Source: Paracoccaceae bacterium (GTDB lineage Bacteria > Pseudomonadota > Alphaproteobacteria > Rhodobacterales > Rhodobacteraceae). From it: DNA of 64,000 nucleotides. Below the pieces are notes generated by a model. The model searched no databases and was not told the origin of the DNA. It saw nothing but the letters and a program-made list of their open reading frames with translations. Shown piece by piece: positions 51,137 through 61,538 of this stretch. Every line of letters starts with the position of its first letter. Position 1 is the first letter of the stretch. Location: positions 58,443 through 122,442 of the forward strand of contig JABXIA010000120.1 in the NCBI GenBank assembly GCA_013373325.1, given 5' to 3'. Made by a program: the position numbers and the translations under genes.

Positions 51137-52071
51137 CGAGAATCTCCTTTTGATGATTTTGGGGGTGACGAACGAACCTGCGTCCCGGCCGTTCCATCCA
51201 GAAGCGCCAGCGCATCCTCAAGCTGACCGATACCAGCGAGGCCTCCTGCCTCCGCGAAATCGGCCGCTGCCGCCATCTTGGGGCCCATAGAGCCCGCCGC
51301 CAGGTCGAGCGCCCGCGCCTCTGGCGGGGTGAGATGTCGGATGGGCGCCGCATCATCCGTTCCGAAATCCCGGTAGGCCGCATCCACGTCAGTGAGCAGA
51401 AGCAGCGCATCCGCCCCGAGCCGTTGCGCAAGCAGCGCGCTGGCGGCATCCTTGTCGATCACGGCCTCGATCCCGGTCATGCTGCCGTCGGGCAGGCGCA
51501 GCACGGGAATGCCCCCGCCTCCGGTGCAGATCACGATCACACCCTGATCCAGCAGCAGGCGCAGCACACGCAGATCCGGAATGTCCTGCGGCTTTGGCGA
51601 AGGCACGACGCGCCGCCATTTGTCCCCGTCCTGCGCGATGCTCCAACCGGCGGCGGTGGCGCGTGTTTCGGCCTCGTCGCGGGAATAGACCGGGCCGATG
51701 AACTTGCTGGGCGCCTGAAACGCGGGGTCGTCCGCGTGGACCACAACCTGCGTCAGAAGCGTGGCGACCGGAAGCGCATGATCCAGCGCATTCTCCAGTT
51801 CCTGCTCGATCATGTAGCCGATCATGCCGACGGTTTCCGCACCCAGCACGTCGAGAGGAAATGCCTCGTCGGGTTTGTACACCGCCCCCTGAAGCGCCAG
51901 CAGCCCGACCTGCGGACCGTTGCCGTGGGTCACGACCAGTGTGTGCCCGGCGCGCACGATATTTGCCAGCGCAGCGGACGCAGTCCGGACGTTGGCGCGT
52001 TGATTGTCTGCCGTCAGGGGTTGACCCCGCTGCAGCAGGGCGTTCCCGCCAAGCGCTGCGACCACCAGCAC
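51133..52071 (-). CDS. arcC: Carbamate kinase
   Basis: The 312-residue enzyme makes ATP from carbamoyl phosphate and ADP, the last step of the arginine deiminase pathway. Motifs: VVAALGGNALLQRGQPLTAD at the N-terminus, VVTHGNGPQVGLLALQ, CTGGGGIPVLR, VIDKDAASALLAQRLGADAL and GSMGPKMAAAADFAEAGG. Length is typical. It lies 2 bases after arcB and overlaps the SDR gene. Confidence 0.96.
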   Translation of the reverse strand: MLVVAALGGNALLQRGQPLTADNQRANVRTASAALANIVRAGHTLVVTHGNGPQVGLLALQGAVYKPDEAFPLDVLGAETVGMIGYMIEQELENALDHALPVATLLTQVVVHADDPAFQAPSKFIGPVYSRDEAETRATAAGWSIAQDGDKWRRVVPSPKPQDIPDLRVLRLLLDQGVIVICTGGGGIPVLRLPDGSMTGIEAVIDKDAASALLAQRLGADALLLLTDVDAAYRDFGTDDAAPIRHLTPPEARALDLAAGSMGPKMAAAADFAEAGGLAGIGQLEDALALLDGTAGTQVRSSPPKSSKGDSR

Positions 52072-52073
52072 GG

Positions 52074-53075
52074 CTAGTTAGCCAATGTGGCGACAAGGAT
52101 CGCCTTGATGGTGTGTAGCCGGTTCTCGGCCTGATCAAAGACTATGGAGGCCGGGCTTTCGAACACCTCTTCGGTCACTTCCATCGCCGTGATGTCGAAA
52201 TGTTTTGCGATGTCGGCACCGACCTCAGTCTCGGCGTTGTGGAAGGCGGGCAGGCAGTGCATGAACTTGGTCTGCGGATTGCCGGTCTGCGCCATCACGT
52301 CCGAGTTGACCTGATAGGGCAGAAGTTGGCGGATACGTTCTTCCCATTTGTCCTTGGATTCACCCATCGACAGCCAGACATCGGTGTAGATGAAATCGGC
52401 CCCTTTCACCGCCTCGCCCACCTCTTCGGTGATGGTGATGCGCGCGCCGGTGGTCTCTGCGATCCGGTGCGCTTCGTCCTGAATGGCTGGATCGGGCCAA
52501 CAGGCCTTTGGCCCGCACAGACGCACGTCCATACCCATTTTGGCGCCGCCGATCAGCAGGCTGTCGCCCATGTTGTTGCCCGCATCCCCCAGAAACGCAT
52601 AGGCAATCTGACCCAGCGGTTTGTCGGAATGCTCTGACATGGTGAGGAAATCGGCGAGGATCTGCGTGGGGTGGAATTCGTCCGTCAGACCGTTATAGAC
52701 CGGCACCCCGGCATACTGCGCCAGCGTCTCGACGATGGGATGACCGAAGCCGCGATATTCGATCGCGTCATAGACCCGGCCCAGCACGCGGGCGGTGTCC
52801 TTCACGGTCTCCTTCTTGCCCAGATGCGACCCCGACGGCCCCAGATAGGTGACATGGGCGCCCTGATCGTGGGCGGCCACCTCGAAGCCGACGCGCGTGC
52901 GGGTGCTGTCCTTTTCAAAGATCAGCGCGATTTCCTTGCCGGTCAGGCGCGGCACTTCGTAGCCACCGTATTTCGCCGCCTTCAGGTCGGCGGAGAGTTT
53001 CAGCAGAAAGCCGATTTCCTGCGGGCTGAAGTCGCGCAGCGCAAGAAAATGGCGGTTTCGTAGATTGTAGGACAT
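52074..53075 (-). CDS. arcB: Catabolic ornithine carbamoyltransferase
   Basis: The protein of about 333 residues begins [20 protein letters not shown]. It has the carbamoyl-phosphate site [40 protein letters not shown], and the ornithine-site [14 protein letters not shown]. It converts citrulline and phosphate to ornithine and carbamoyl phosphate in the arginine deiminase pathway. The ATG at 53075 follows a purine-rich stretch; a longer frame start at 53126 overlaps arcA and is unlikely. Confidence 0.96.
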   Translation of the reverse strand: MSYNLRNRHFLALRDFSPQEIGFLLKLSADLKAAKYGGYEVPRLTGKEIALIFEKDSTRTRVGFEVAAHDQGAHVTYLGPSGSHLGKKETVKDTARVLGRVYDAIEYRGFGHPIVETLAQYAGVPVYNGLTDEFHPTQILADFLTMSEHSDKPLGQIAYAFLGDAGNNMGDSLLIGGAKMGMDVRLCGPKACWPDPAIQDEAHRIAETTGARITITEEVGEAVKGADFIYTDVWLSMGESKDKWEERIRQLLPYQVNSDVMAQTGNPQTKFMHCLPAFHNAETEVGADIAKHFDITAMEVTEEVFESPASIVFDQAENRLHTIKAILVATLAN

Positions 53076-53089
53076 GGGGTTTCCTTTTG

Positions 53090-54316
53090 TCAGATTGCGT
53101 CGCGGATGGTGGGGCAGCTCATGCAATGGCTTCCACCCCTGCCCCGGCCCAGTTCGGCACCGGGAATGGCCAGAACTTCGATCCCGGCGTCCTTCAGCGC
53201 GGCGTTGGTGTCATCATTGCGGTCATAGCCGATGACAACACCGGGCCGCAGCGCCAGCACGTTGTTGCCGTCATTCCACTGCTCGCGCGACTGCTCGGCC
53301 AGATCGCTGCCGCCGGTCGGGACCAGATGCAGTTTCTTGAAACCCAATATCTCGGCGGTGATTTCGAAAAGATGCCGGGCGTCGCGCCGGATATCGAGCG
53401 CGGCACCGGCCGACCCGGGACGCAGGTCATAGCAGGTGATCGCGTCAGCCACCTCCTTGAACGTCGTCACGACATCGTTGCCGCAATGGGTGAATACCGT
53501 GTCCAGATGCATTGCCGCCCGCGACCGGGGCATCTGGCAGGCGATGACGCGCGTCACGTCACCCCCCAGAAACAACGCCTCGGCCAACTGACCCACCGCC
53601 TGCGGAGACGAGCGTTCGCCCATACCGACCATCACGACGCCATGGCCGATGGGCATGATATCGCCCCCTTCCAGCGTAGCCGCGCCAAATTCGCGCGTCG
53701 GATCGCCGAACCAGACACGCGCATCTGCGAACTTGGGGTGGAACCGATAAACGGCGGCCATCAACAGCGTTTCGGGCCGCCGTGCCGGCCAGTACATCGG
53801 GTTCAGAGAGACGCCGCCATAGACCCAGGCGGAATTGTCCCGCGTGAAGATGAAATTGGGCAGCGGTGGCAAAACAAAGCCGTTGAGGCCGAGATAGCTG
53901 CCGAACATGCCCGACGGGGTGAAAGGAAGATCGTCGACGGTGATCCCACCAACGAGAAAACGGGCGAGTTCCACGCCCGGCAGTGCCTCCATCCAGGCGC
54001 GCAGGTCGTCACGCATCCCCACGCCCACATCATTGCGGGTGATCCGGTGGTCGAGCACCCAGGTGCGCGCCTCCTTGATGTCCAGCGTCTCGGCGAGCAG
54101 CGCCATGGCATCCAGGACCTCGATGCCCTCGCCGCGCATGATGTCGGCAAAGACGGCATGGTCCTTGATCGCCTGCTTGACCCAAAACACATCATCGAAC
54201 AGTAGATCGGCGCAGTTTTCGGGGGTCAGGCGGCGGTGGGCAAGTCCGGGCGGCGACACGATCACCTGCCGCAATTGCCCTGTTTCCGAATGTACGCCGA
54301 GTTTCAGTTCAGACAT
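53090..54316 (-). CDS. arcA: Arginine deiminase
   Basis: The 408-residue enzyme hydrolyses arginine to citrulline and ammonia. Motifs: [36 protein letters not shown] (FTRD), [13 protein letters not shown] and the catalytic Cys loop near the end, [17 protein letters not shown]. It is full length for the family. First enzyme of the arc set; the pathway yields one ATP per arginine without oxygen and also produces ammonia against acid stress. Confidence 0.97.
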   Translation of the reverse strand: MSELKLGVHSETGQLRQVIVSPPGLAHRRLTPENCADLLFDDVFWVKQAIKDHAVFADIMRGEGIEVLDAMALLAETLDIKEARTWVLDHRITRNDVGVGMRDDLRAWMEALPGVELARFLVGGITVDDLPFTPSGMFGSYLGLNGFVLPPLPNFIFTRDNSAWVYGGVSLNPMYWPARRPETLLMAAVYRFHPKFADARVWFGDPTREFGAATLEGGDIMPIGHGVVMVGMGERSSPQAVGQLAEALFLGGDVTRVIACQMPRSRAAMHLDTVFTHCGNDVVTTFKEVADAITCYDLRPGSAGAALDIRRDARHLFEITAEILGFKKLHLVPTGGSDLAEQSREQWNDGNNVLALRPGVVIGYDRNDDTNAALKDAGIEVLAIPGAELGRGRGGSHCMSCPTIRDAI

Positions 54317-54340
54317 CTGCGGTAACTCCTATGTATTCAG

Positions 54341-55789
54341 TCAAAGAATGGCGGCCAAGCTGATGCTGGCCGAGATGAAGACGACGAGGATCAGCAGTAA
54401 TGGCCATACGAAGACAACCCACCGATCAAACGATACGCGTCCGATCGCCAGACCGCCGATCACCACTGCGGATGTGGGCGTGATCAGGTTCACCAGCCCG
54501 CTTGCGGATTGATAGGCCGTCACCACAAGGTCGCGACCGACGCCCGCAAAATCCCCCAGTGGGGCGAGGATGGGCATCGACAGAACCGCCAGTCCGGAAG
54601 ATGAAGGTACGAGGAAGCTCATCCCGATCTCAATCCAGAGCATCAGGTTGATGAACGCGATTTCCGGCAGGCCGCCGAGGGTGTCGGCCGCGCTGTTGAG
54701 GATGGTATCGGCGATCAGGCCCTGTTCCATGATGACGACGATGCCGCGCGCCAGCCCGATCACCAGCGCCACGCCCAGCAGATCCCTGGCGCCGTCGACA
54801 AAGGCCGAGGTCAGTTTCTTCTCGCCCAATCGCGCGACAACCCCGACGACGATGGCCATGCCGAAGAACAGCGCCCCCATCCGGGCCATCCACCAGCCCT
54901 GGCTCGACACGCCCCAGATCATGACGGCAAAGGTGGCGAAGAACAGGAGCAGAACCAGCTTCTGGGTGCCGGTCAGCTTCGGCTCGCTGAATTCCGCGTC
55001 CGTCTCTTTCAGGAAAAACCGCCGGTCGCTTTCGCGTTGCGCCGCGACGACGGATCGCGCCGGGTCCGCCTTGACCCTGGAGGCGTAGCGCATGACATAG
55101 GCAATGCAGATCGCGAGGCCGCCCAGCAGGATGACCAGCCGCAAGGCGATGCCTTCGGTGAACGGAATGCCCGCCGCGTTGGAGGCGATCACCGTGGCGA
55201 AAGGGTTGATCGTCGAGCCCAGCGTGCCGATGCCCGCGCCGATCAGGATGATCGCCACGCCGGTCACGGAATCGTATCCCGCGGCGATGACCACCGGGAT
55301 CAGCAGCGCGTAGAAGGCCAGCGTTTCCTCGGCCATGCCGTAGGTCGTTCCGCCCAGGGCGAAGAGCGACATAAGGATCGGGATCATCCAGATCTCGCGG
55401 CCCTTCAGGCGGACCATCGCCGCCTGGATCCCCGTGTCGATCGCATTTGTCGCGTTTACCACCCCCAGAAAACCGCCCAGGAGCAGCACGAACAGCGCCA
55501 CGTCGATGGCATTGGCGGCATAGCTGTCGGGGTCATAGAACCCGGCGACAGGTGCCAGCATGACATCCACGAAGCCCTGCGGATTGGCTTCGACCGTCTG
55601 ATAGGTGCCCGGCACCGCGATCTCGCGCCCGACCTCTTCATTCATCGCGCGGTCGTACTGCCCGGCAGGGATGATCCAGGTCAGGGCCGCAACGGCGATG
55701 ATCAGCAGAAAAAGGATGGAATAGGCGGTGGGAAATCGTGCTGCCAGTCCGCTCCCGTCGGGCTTCTTGTCTGTAGATGTATCAGTCAT
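54341..55789 (-). CDS. arcD: YfcC/ArcD-like arginine-ornithine or related antiporter
   Basis: The protein of about 482 residues has 12 hydrophobic segments and the signatures of the YfcC/C4-dicarboxylate anaerobic carrier group: LTWIIPAGQYDRAMNEEVGR, GVVNATNAIDTGIQAAMVRL and LVPSSSGLAVLSMPILAPLG, then LVNLITPTSAVVIGGLA. Placed directly before arcA, it is expected to exchange arginine for ornithine. The ATG at 55789 has GGGGAGG about 6 bases upstream. It starts 18 bases after the P-type ATPase gene. Confidence 0.9.
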   Translation of the reverse strand: MTDTSTDKKPDGSGLAARFPTAYSILFLLIIAVAALTWIIPAGQYDRAMNEEVGREIAVPGTYQTVEANPQGFVDVMLAPVAGFYDPDSYAANAIDVALFVLLLGGFLGVVNATNAIDTGIQAAMVRLKGREIWMIPILMSLFALGGTTYGMAEETLAFYALLIPVVIAAGYDSVTGVAIILIGAGIGTLGSTINPFATVIASNAAGIPFTEGIALRLVILLGGLAICIAYVMRYASRVKADPARSVVAAQRESDRRFFLKETDAEFSEPKLTGTQKLVLLLFFATFAVMIWGVSSQGWWMARMGALFFGMAIVVGVVARLGEKKLTSAFVDGARDLLGVALVIGLARGIVVIMEQGLIADTILNSAADTLGGLPEIAFINLMLWIEIGMSFLVPSSSGLAVLSMPILAPLGDFAGVGRDLVVTAYQSASGLVNLITPTSAVVIGGLAIGRVSFDRWVVFVWPLLLILVVFISASISLAAIL

Positions 55790-55806
55790 CGTGGCCTCCC
55801 CTTCAT

Positions 55807-58191
55807 TCAATGCGTTTGGTGTGTTTGTGGTGTGGAACCCGGCTCCAGGATGGTTTCAGAATCCACCGGGTTCCGCCGATCACCTGCGCCGCCTTGGCCT
55901 TCGCTGATCCCTTCCAGCCGCGTCCGCTTGAGCAGCAGCGCGTTGACCGCGACCAGCGCCGAGCTGCCCGACATGGCAATTGCGGCGACGGCAGGGCTGA
56001 TGATCAGCGGGTAGAACACGCCCGCTGCAGCGGGGAAGGCGATCACGTTGTAGGCCACCGCCCAGAACAGGTTCTGGTGCATCTTGCGCAGGGTGGCGCG
56101 CGACAGCTCGATCGCGCCCACGACATCGTAGGGATCGCTTTTCATCAGCACGACATCGGCGCTTTCCATCGCCACATCCGTGCCCGCGCCGATGGCAAAG
56201 CCGACATCGGCCTGGGTCAGCGCGGGCGCGTCATTGACGCCGTCGCCGACCATGCCCACCTTCTTGCCCTTGGCCTGAAGCTCCTTGACCTTCTCGGCCT
56301 TCTGACCGGGCAGCACGTCGGCCAGCACCATGTCGATGCCCAACTCGGCCGCGATCCGCCGCGCCGTGCCCTCGTTGTCGCCGGTCAGCATCGCCACCTC
56401 GACGCCGCGTTCGCGCAGCTTGGCCACGGCGGCCATGGCGCTTGGGCGCGGTGCATCGGCGATGGCGATCAGCCCGAGCATCCGCCCGCCCTTCGCCACA
56501 TGCACCACGGTGCGGCCCTCGCCCTTCAGGCGCTCGGCTTCGGCATCCAGCGCGCCAAGGTCGATGCCTTGCTCGTCCATCAGCCGGCGGTTGCCGACCA
56601 GCACTGGCTCGCCCGCGATCTCGGCGCGTGCGCCGCGGCCTTCAAGGTTCTCGAAGCCGGCCATCTGCGGCACATCGAGCCCCTCGGCGCGCTGGACGAT
56701 GGCCAGCGCCAAGGGGTGATCCGATCCGCGATCGACAGAGGCCGCGGCGCGCAGCGCATCATCCTCGGTACTCCCGTCGGCCGCGACGAGTTCGACAACG
56801 CGCGGCTCGCCCATCGTCAGCGTGCCGGTCTTGTCGAAGACGATCACGTCGAGCTTGGTCGCATCCTCGAGCGCCCCGGCATTCTTGAACAGGATGCCGT
56901 GCTGCGCCCCCAACCCGGTGCCCACCATGACAGCCATTGGCGTGGCCAGCCCAAGCGCATCCGGGCAGGCGATGACGAAAACGGTGATCGTCAGTGTAAG
57001 CGCGAACAGCAGCGGCGATCCGATCCACCAGAACCAGACCGCGAAGGTGGCCAGCCCGATCACGATGGCGATGAGGACCAGCCATTGCGACGCCCGGTCG
57101 GCCAGAAGCTGTGCCGGTGCCTTCGAGTTCTGCGCCTCCTGCACCAGCTTGACGATCTGAGCCAGCGCGGTGTCGGCGCCGACCTTGGTGGCGCGGTAGC
57201 GGAACGTGCCGGTCTTATTGATCGTGGCGCCGATGACGGTATCGCCCAAGCTCTTGTTCACCGGCATCGACTCGCCCGTCAGCATCGACTCGTCGACCAG
57301 CGAAGATCCTTCCAAAACCTCGCCGTCCACCGGAATCTTGTTTCCCGGGCGGATCACCACCGTTTCGCCCTGAAGCACTTCGGAGGTCGGCACCTCGGTC
57401 TCCTGCCCGTCGCGGATCACCGTGGCCATCGGCGGCGCGAGATCGAGCAGCGCCCGGATCGCCGCAGAGGCACCGGCGCGCGCCCGCATTTCCAGCCAGT
57501 GGCCCAACAGGATGAAGACCAGCAGCACCGCGACCGCCTCGTAGAACTGCACGCCGGGAAAGAAGAAGGTCGAGCCGACGCTGAACACATATCCGGTGCC
57601 GACCGACAGCACGACGAGCACGGCCATGTTGAGGATGCCGTTCTTCAGCGCCCGCCAAGCGGCTACGAAAAACGGCCAACTGGGCCAGACGATGCCCGCG
57701 CTGCCGAGGAAGAACAGCCAAAGGTCCAGCCTCAGGCCGAAAGGCGGCACCGGGGGCGTGAACATGCCGCCCATCGGCGAGTAGATGAAGATCGGGATGG
57801 TAAAGAGCAGCGCCACCCAGAACCGGTTGCGCATGTCGCGGACCATGTCGGCCATCTCCATGCCGCCGCCGTGACCCATCTCATGGGCCATCGCGTCCTT
57901 GGCAACGGGCCCTGTCGCGCCATGCGCCGCGTGGTCTTCATGGCCGGTGTGGTCCATCTGGCAGATATGGTTCGGCATACGCTCTCCGGCGCAGTGAAAG
58001 CCGCAGGCGTCGATCGCCTTGCGCAGCGCCTCCTCGTTCACCACCGTTTCGTCGTACTGCACTGTCACACTGGCAGACGCAGGGTTCGCTTCCGCCCGGT
58101 GAACGCCGTCGAGGGCGGATACATGACGTTCGACCGCGAGATGATCGAGTTCCTCGAACAATCCGCGGACCTCAAGGGTCAAGGTTTTCAA
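55807..58191 (-). CDS. Heavy-metal (copper-type) P1B ATPase with a CPD motif
   Basis: The 794-residue metal-exporting ATPase has an N-terminal HMA-like fold that lacks the usual CxxC ([14 protein letters not shown]), then a His/Met-rich stretch ([20 protein letters not shown]). Eight membrane helices follow. The catalytic set is complete: LTGES, phosphorylation DKTGT in [13 protein letters not shown], the P1B His-Pro in [11 protein letters not shown] and [10 protein letters not shown]. The TM6 metal motif reads [11 protein letters not shown], i.e. CPD where Cu ATPases have CPC or CPH. The His-rich N-terminus is CopB-like. It heads the arc operon, downstream of the element at 58245. Confidence 0.92.
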   Translation of the reverse strand: MKTLTLEVRGLFEELDHLAVERHVSALDGVHRAEANPASASVTVQYDETVVNEEALRKAIDACGFHCAGERMPNHICQMDHTGHEDHAAHGATGPVAKDAMAHEMGHGGGMEMADMVRDMRNRFWVALLFTIPIFIYSPMGGMFTPPVPPFGLRLDLWLFFLGSAGIVWPSWPFFVAAWRALKNGILNMAVLVVLSVGTGYVFSVGSTFFFPGVQFYEAVAVLLVFILLGHWLEMRARAGASAAIRALLDLAPPMATVIRDGQETEVPTSEVLQGETVVIRPGNKIPVDGEVLEGSSLVDESMLTGESMPVNKSLGDTVIGATINKTGTFRYRATKVGADTALAQIVKLVQEAQNSKAPAQLLADRASQWLVLIAIVIGLATFAVWFWWIGSPLLFALTLTITVFVIACPDALGLATPMAVMVGTGLGAQHGILFKNAGALEDATKLDVIVFDKTGTLTMGEPRVVELVAADGSTEDDALRAAASVDRGSDHPLALAIVQRAEGLDVPQMAGFENLEGRGARAEIAGEPVLVGNRRLMDEQGIDLGALDAEAERLKGEGRTVVHVAKGGRMLGLIAIADAPRPSAMAAVAKLRERGVEVAMLTGDNEGTARRIAAELGIDMVLADVLPGQKAEKVKELQAKGKKVGMVGDGVNDAPALTQADVGFAIGAGTDVAMESADVVLMKSDPYDVVGAIELSRATLRKMHQNLFWAVAYNVIAFPAAAGVFYPLIISPAVAAIAMSGSSALVAVNALLLKRTRLEGISEGQGGAGDRRNPVDSETILEPGSTPQTHQTH

Positions 58192-58244
58192 TGCTGGCTC
58201 CTGTCGATTAATCCTTGCGGTCGCGAAGGACCGTCAGGGGAATA

Positions 58245-58270
58245 GACGTTGCCAGGCATCGGACGTTACA
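58245..58270 (-). promoter_or_regulatory. ECF-type promoter element TGTAAC-N16-CGTC before the P1B ATPase
   Basis: On the minus strand TGTAAC (58270-58265) and CGTC (58248-58245) are 16 bases apart, 54 bases upstream of the ATPase ATG. It would drive the ATPase-arcD-arcA-arcB-arcC-SDR operon. Confidence 0.75.
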
Positions 58271-58321
58271 GTGTCCGGCGAAAATCTTCGCAGGCACTGC
58301 CGCTGGTGTCACCCATGAGAC

Positions 58322-58347
58322 GGTAACGCTTTACGTCCACTCGCGTC
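58322..58347 (+). promoter_or_regulatory. Variant element GGTAAC-N16-CGTC before the patatin gene
   Basis: GGTAAC (58322-58327) and CGTC (58344-58347) have the same 16-base spacing, one base different from the consensus, 56 bases upstream of the patatin start at 58403. It is divergent from the element at 58245. Confidence 0.5.
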
Positions 58348-58402
58348 AGTATTTCCGTATGGCGCGCACTGGCGCAGGGTCGGGCAGCCTGGGACCAACC
58401 AA

Positions 58403-59302
58403 TTGACGAAAAGCCAAATTGCGGAGTTTGAATTGAGCAGCATGACCAAAGCGAGCACTGCAACCCACAAGTGCTTTGCCCTCGTGCTAAGTGGCGGCGG
58501 GGCAAGGGGCCTCTCGCATGCTGGCGTACTCAGAGCTTTGATCGCCAGGGGCTACATCCCAAGCGCCGTCGTGGGCGTGTCGATGGGCGCGGTTGTCGGT
58601 GCTACGTATGCTCTTAATGACAAATGGTACGACGCACTCGTGGGCATGGATACCAGCGGGTTTCCGGCAACACCGGACTTTCGCGTGCCTGGAATGGCTG
58701 CAAGGATCAGGGGAATGCGGCTTGCTTTGCTTGCCGCGCGGGACATGTATTTTGGCTGGGGATCAGGCGCGCGCACCGAGACCTGGGGCCGCAGTGTCCT
58801 GTCCGGCCTGACCAAGGGCAAGAACCTGCAGGACGGCCGCATCCCGGCTTTTGTCTGTGCAACCGACATGCTGTCTGGCCAACGCGTGGTATTCGGCAAG
58901 GGAGATGCCACTGATTATGTCTATTCAAGCGCGGCGCTGGCCGGAATACTGCCGCCCCTTGTCGATGATCCGTATGTACTGATGGACGGAGCCTATTCCG
59001 ATATCGCGCCGGTGGACGTCGCCAGGGCCACCGGCGCGGAAGTCGTGATCGCTGTGGATCCCAGCCAGCGCGAAAACGCGACTGGCCCGAAAAACGGCTT
59101 GCAGGCGATGATGCGATCCATCGAGGTCTGCCAGTATGAACATGCGCGACTGCGTTTTGAGCAAGCGGATTTTGTGATCCGACCCGCTTTCAGCCAGACC
59201 ATCGGCACACTGGAATTCCGGCAAAAGCGTCATTGTATTGCGGCAGGCGCCGTGGCGACCCGCCGCGCATATAACGACATCAGCATGCTGCTCGCCCCCT
59301 GA
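58403..59302 (+). CDS. Patatin-like phospholipase
   Basis: The protein of up to 299 residues has the patatin oxyanion motif (ALVLSGGGARGLSHAGVLRA), the nucleophile Ser in VVGVSMGAVVGATYAL, and the catalytic Asp in LMDGAYSDIAPVDVARATGA (DGA). It would release acyl chains from phospholipids, and adds to the membrane-lipid genes of the region. The start is either TTG at 58403 or ATG at 58442 (MTKASTATHK); neither has a strong ribosome site. No signal peptide is visible. Confidence 0.92.
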   Translation: MTKSQIAEFELSSMTKASTATHKCFALVLSGGGARGLSHAGVLRALIARGYIPSAVVGVSMGAVVGATYALNDKWYDALVGMDTSGFPATPDFRVPGMAARIRGMRLALLAARDMYFGWGSGARTETWGRSVLSGLTKGKNLQDGRIPAFVCATDMLSGQRVVFGKGDATDYVYSSAALAGILPPLVDDPYVLMDGAYSDIAPVDVARATGAEVVIAVDPSQRENATGPKNGLQAMMRSIEVCQYEHARLRFEQADFVIRPAFSQTIGTLEFRQKRHCIAAGAVATRRAYNDISMLLAP

Positions 59303-59367
59303 TCGGCGAGTTGCCCCCGACGTGCGATTGCGCTCAGTTGCAGTCACCCAGGAAACATCCCTGCAAG

Positions 59368-60216
59368 CTACCCCATGAGCAGCGTGATCGGCGCGGTCGC
59401 GCCCAACACGATCATCAGCGGCGGCGCCGGGGCGGCGCTGTCCTGTCCGGACTCTCGCGGCTGACACATCGGCACCACGATGCGCAGGTAGGCCGCCAGC
59501 GCCAGCACGCTGTTGAGAATGCCGATCACCGCCAGCCACAGATAGCCCGCCTCGATCGCCGTACCGAAGAGCAGCACCTTGCCGAAAAAGCAGAAAAGCG
59601 GCGGAATGCCCGTCATTGACAGCAGGAACACCACCATCGCTACGCCGATCACAGGGCGCGCGCGGCCGAAGCCCCGGAAGTCGTCAAGGCTGCGTCCGGC
59701 GACCATGATCACCGCGAAGGCGCCGAGATTCATCGCCACATAGGCCGCGCTGAACACGATCACCGAGGGCAGCGCCAGCAAGCCTGGCCCCAGATCCACG
59801 ATCCCCATCATGAAATAACCCGCCTGCGCCATCGACGAATAGGCCAGCAGGCGCACCTCGTTGCTTTGCACCAGCGCCGCCAGGTAGCCGCACGTCATCG
59901 TCATGGCGGCGATTAGCGCGACCACCATCGGCCAGCTGGTACCGACCGGTAGGTCGCGCAAGATCTGCGCGAAGGCGAAGATTGCCGCGACCTTGGTAAT
60001 TACCGACAGATAGGCGGCCACGGACACCGGCGCGCCGTCATAGGCGTCGGGTGCCCAAAACTGGAACGGCACCAGCGCCGCCTTGTAGCCCAGCCCGATC
60101 AGCACCGCGGTCAGCCCGGCCAGCGCGATCAGCGTCCTGCCCGCCAGCCGGCCCAGCTCGGAAAAGAGCGTCGAGCCGGCACCGCCGTACGAGATGGACC
60201 AGCCGGAGACCCGGCG
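59368..60216 (-). pseudogene. nuoN: 5'-truncated nuoN (NADH-quinone oxidoreductase subunit N)
   Basis: The frame reads GLGYKAALVPFQFWAPDAYD, GAPVSVAAYLSVITKVAAIF, LLAYSSMAQAGYFMMGIVDL and MTGIPPLFCFFGKVLLF: the C-terminal half of NuoN, a proton-pumping antiporter-like subunit of complex I. Homology extends upstream of the first ATG to about 60190 (YGGAGSTLFSELGRL) and then stops, so roughly the first 200 residues are missing. The C-terminus is complete. It points away from nuoA at 62981, so a complex I operon has been rearranged here. Confidence 0.85.
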
Positions 60217-60399
60217 TTCAATCGTGCCGCTTTAGCCTCTGCGCCCGCGTGACTGCCGCGGCGACGCGGAGCAGGCCTTCCGCCTCCTGTTTTTGGGGGG
60301 AGCCGGACCAATCCTGCGGCTGACGATTTGCATTCTTTTCAAGGCTGTAGAAGTCGCTTACGTTTGGAAACAGAGAGTAGGCCTGAAAAGGAAAATGCC

Positions 60400-61086
60400 A
60401 TGTGCCTGTCGGCCCAAGTCAGTTTTGCTGCAAGCGTTTTCCTTGTCGGGGGTGGGGCCGCCATTTCAATCGTGGCCTTCCAGCGCAACAAACGCTATCT
60501 CCCGCTTGCATTGATGCCGCTTTTCGCAGGTCTTCAGCAATTCACTGAGGGTTTCGTGTGGGTTGGCATGAACGGAAATGATCCCCTGACGGTCTTGTGG
60601 GGGGCAATGGGGTTCATCTTCTTCACGTGGTTCATGTGGCCGATATGGGTTCCCTTCTCGGTTTATGTGCTGGAGCCGGACGACAGTCCGCGCAAGCGAT
60701 TGTTCCGCCTCATGGCGCTGATCGGACTGGCCTTCGGCCTGCTGCTATACATCCCGCACGGGCTCAACAGCGACATGGTTGTGGTAGAGATCAACAACCA
60801 GTCGCTGGCCTATGAAAAATCCATGTGGCTCGATTTCATGATGCCGCGGTGGTTGACCAACACGATCTACGTGACCCTCATCACCCTGCCGCCGGCCCTG
60901 TCGCACTACAAACATGTGCGCCATTTCGCCTTGACGCTGGTGGCGGTGATCGTGGTCGATATTGCTTTCCTGCAATATGCCTACATCTCTTTCTTCTGCC
61001 TGCTGGCAGGACTTGCGACGCTGCATCTGGTCTACATCATCCTGACAAATAAGTGCGCCCGTGAATGTCCTGAACTGTTTGCCTAA
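60400..61086 (+). CDS. DUF6629-like multi-span membrane protein
   Basis: The protein of about 228 residues starts MCLSAQVSFAASVFLVGGGA and has seven hydrophobic segments. LALMPLFAGLQQFTEGFVWV and the N-terminal MC-[LF]-SA pattern match the DUF6629 membrane family, whose function is unknown. The ATG at 60400 has AAGGA 8 bases upstream; an ATG 24 codons earlier adds an Arg-rich leader and is unlikely. No strict TGTAAY-N16-CGTC element precedes it (TGTAGA at 60346 has no CGTC partner). A Cys pair lies near the C-terminus (NKCARECPELFA). Confidence 0.85.
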   Translation: MCLSAQVSFAASVFLVGGGAAISIVAFQRNKRYLPLALMPLFAGLQQFTEGFVWVGMNGNDPLTVLWGAMGFIFFTWFMWPIWVPFSVYVLEPDDSPRKRLFRLMALIGLAFGLLLYIPHGLNSDMVVVEINNQSLAYEKSMWLDFMMPRWLTNTIYVTLITLPPALSHYKHVRHFALTLVAVIVVDIAFLQYAYISFFCLLAGLATLHLVYIILTNKCARECPELFA

Positions 61087-61343
61087 ATCCGACAAGTAAA
61101 TGGCGCGCTCTACGGAATCACAACGGCGATTCTCTGTATTTTTTACCGGCCTGTCCAAGGGGTCGTCGTAGGCTGAACGTCAGGGCTTCCGGGACGCTGC
61201 CTTGGTACCGGCGCGTGAATGGCAGGGCGGGCTGTCTGGTCGGTCATTGATTATTGCGCTTCGTCTTGCGGGCTTAGACTGTGTTGGTTGGTTTGGTCAC
61301 TGTGGCGTCATGTGGTCTGCGGGCGGCCTTCCCTGCCTTGCGC

Positions 61344-61490
61344 CTAGCGTCGGTTCCTGTCTTGAGGGCTTTTTACAGGGATGGCCACGAGCGCTTCTTC
61401 GACAACAATGCCGTCACGATGTGCTTCGACTATTCTGCTGGCGAGCAAAACCGAAACGAGGATACCAACCAGAATGAGAGGTCCGAACAT
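61344..61490 (-). CDS. 48-residue single-span membrane protein with its own promoter element
   Basis: The small frame encodes MFGPLILVGILVSVLLASRI, a membrane segment, followed by a charged tail (VEAHRDGIVVEEALVAIPVK, then SPQDRNRR). AAGGAAG lies 7 bases before the ATG, and a TGTAAC-N16-CGTC element ends 49 bases upstream, which together make a gene likely. No family is recognised. It could be a membrane stress peptide or a partner of another regulon product. Confidence 0.65.
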   Translation of the reverse strand: MFGPLILVGILVSVLLASRIVEAHRDGIVVEEALVAIPVKSPQDRNRR

Positions 61491-61538
61491 GTCTGTCTTC
61501 CTTACTGATGAACGCTGATTGCGCGGTTCATAAGGGTA

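Noticed and set aside
55777-58245. An 822-codon open frame antisense to the P1B ATPase
   Set aside because: Shadow of a high-GC gene; the product is Arg/His-rich without a domain and the sense frame has a full set of P-ATPase motifs.
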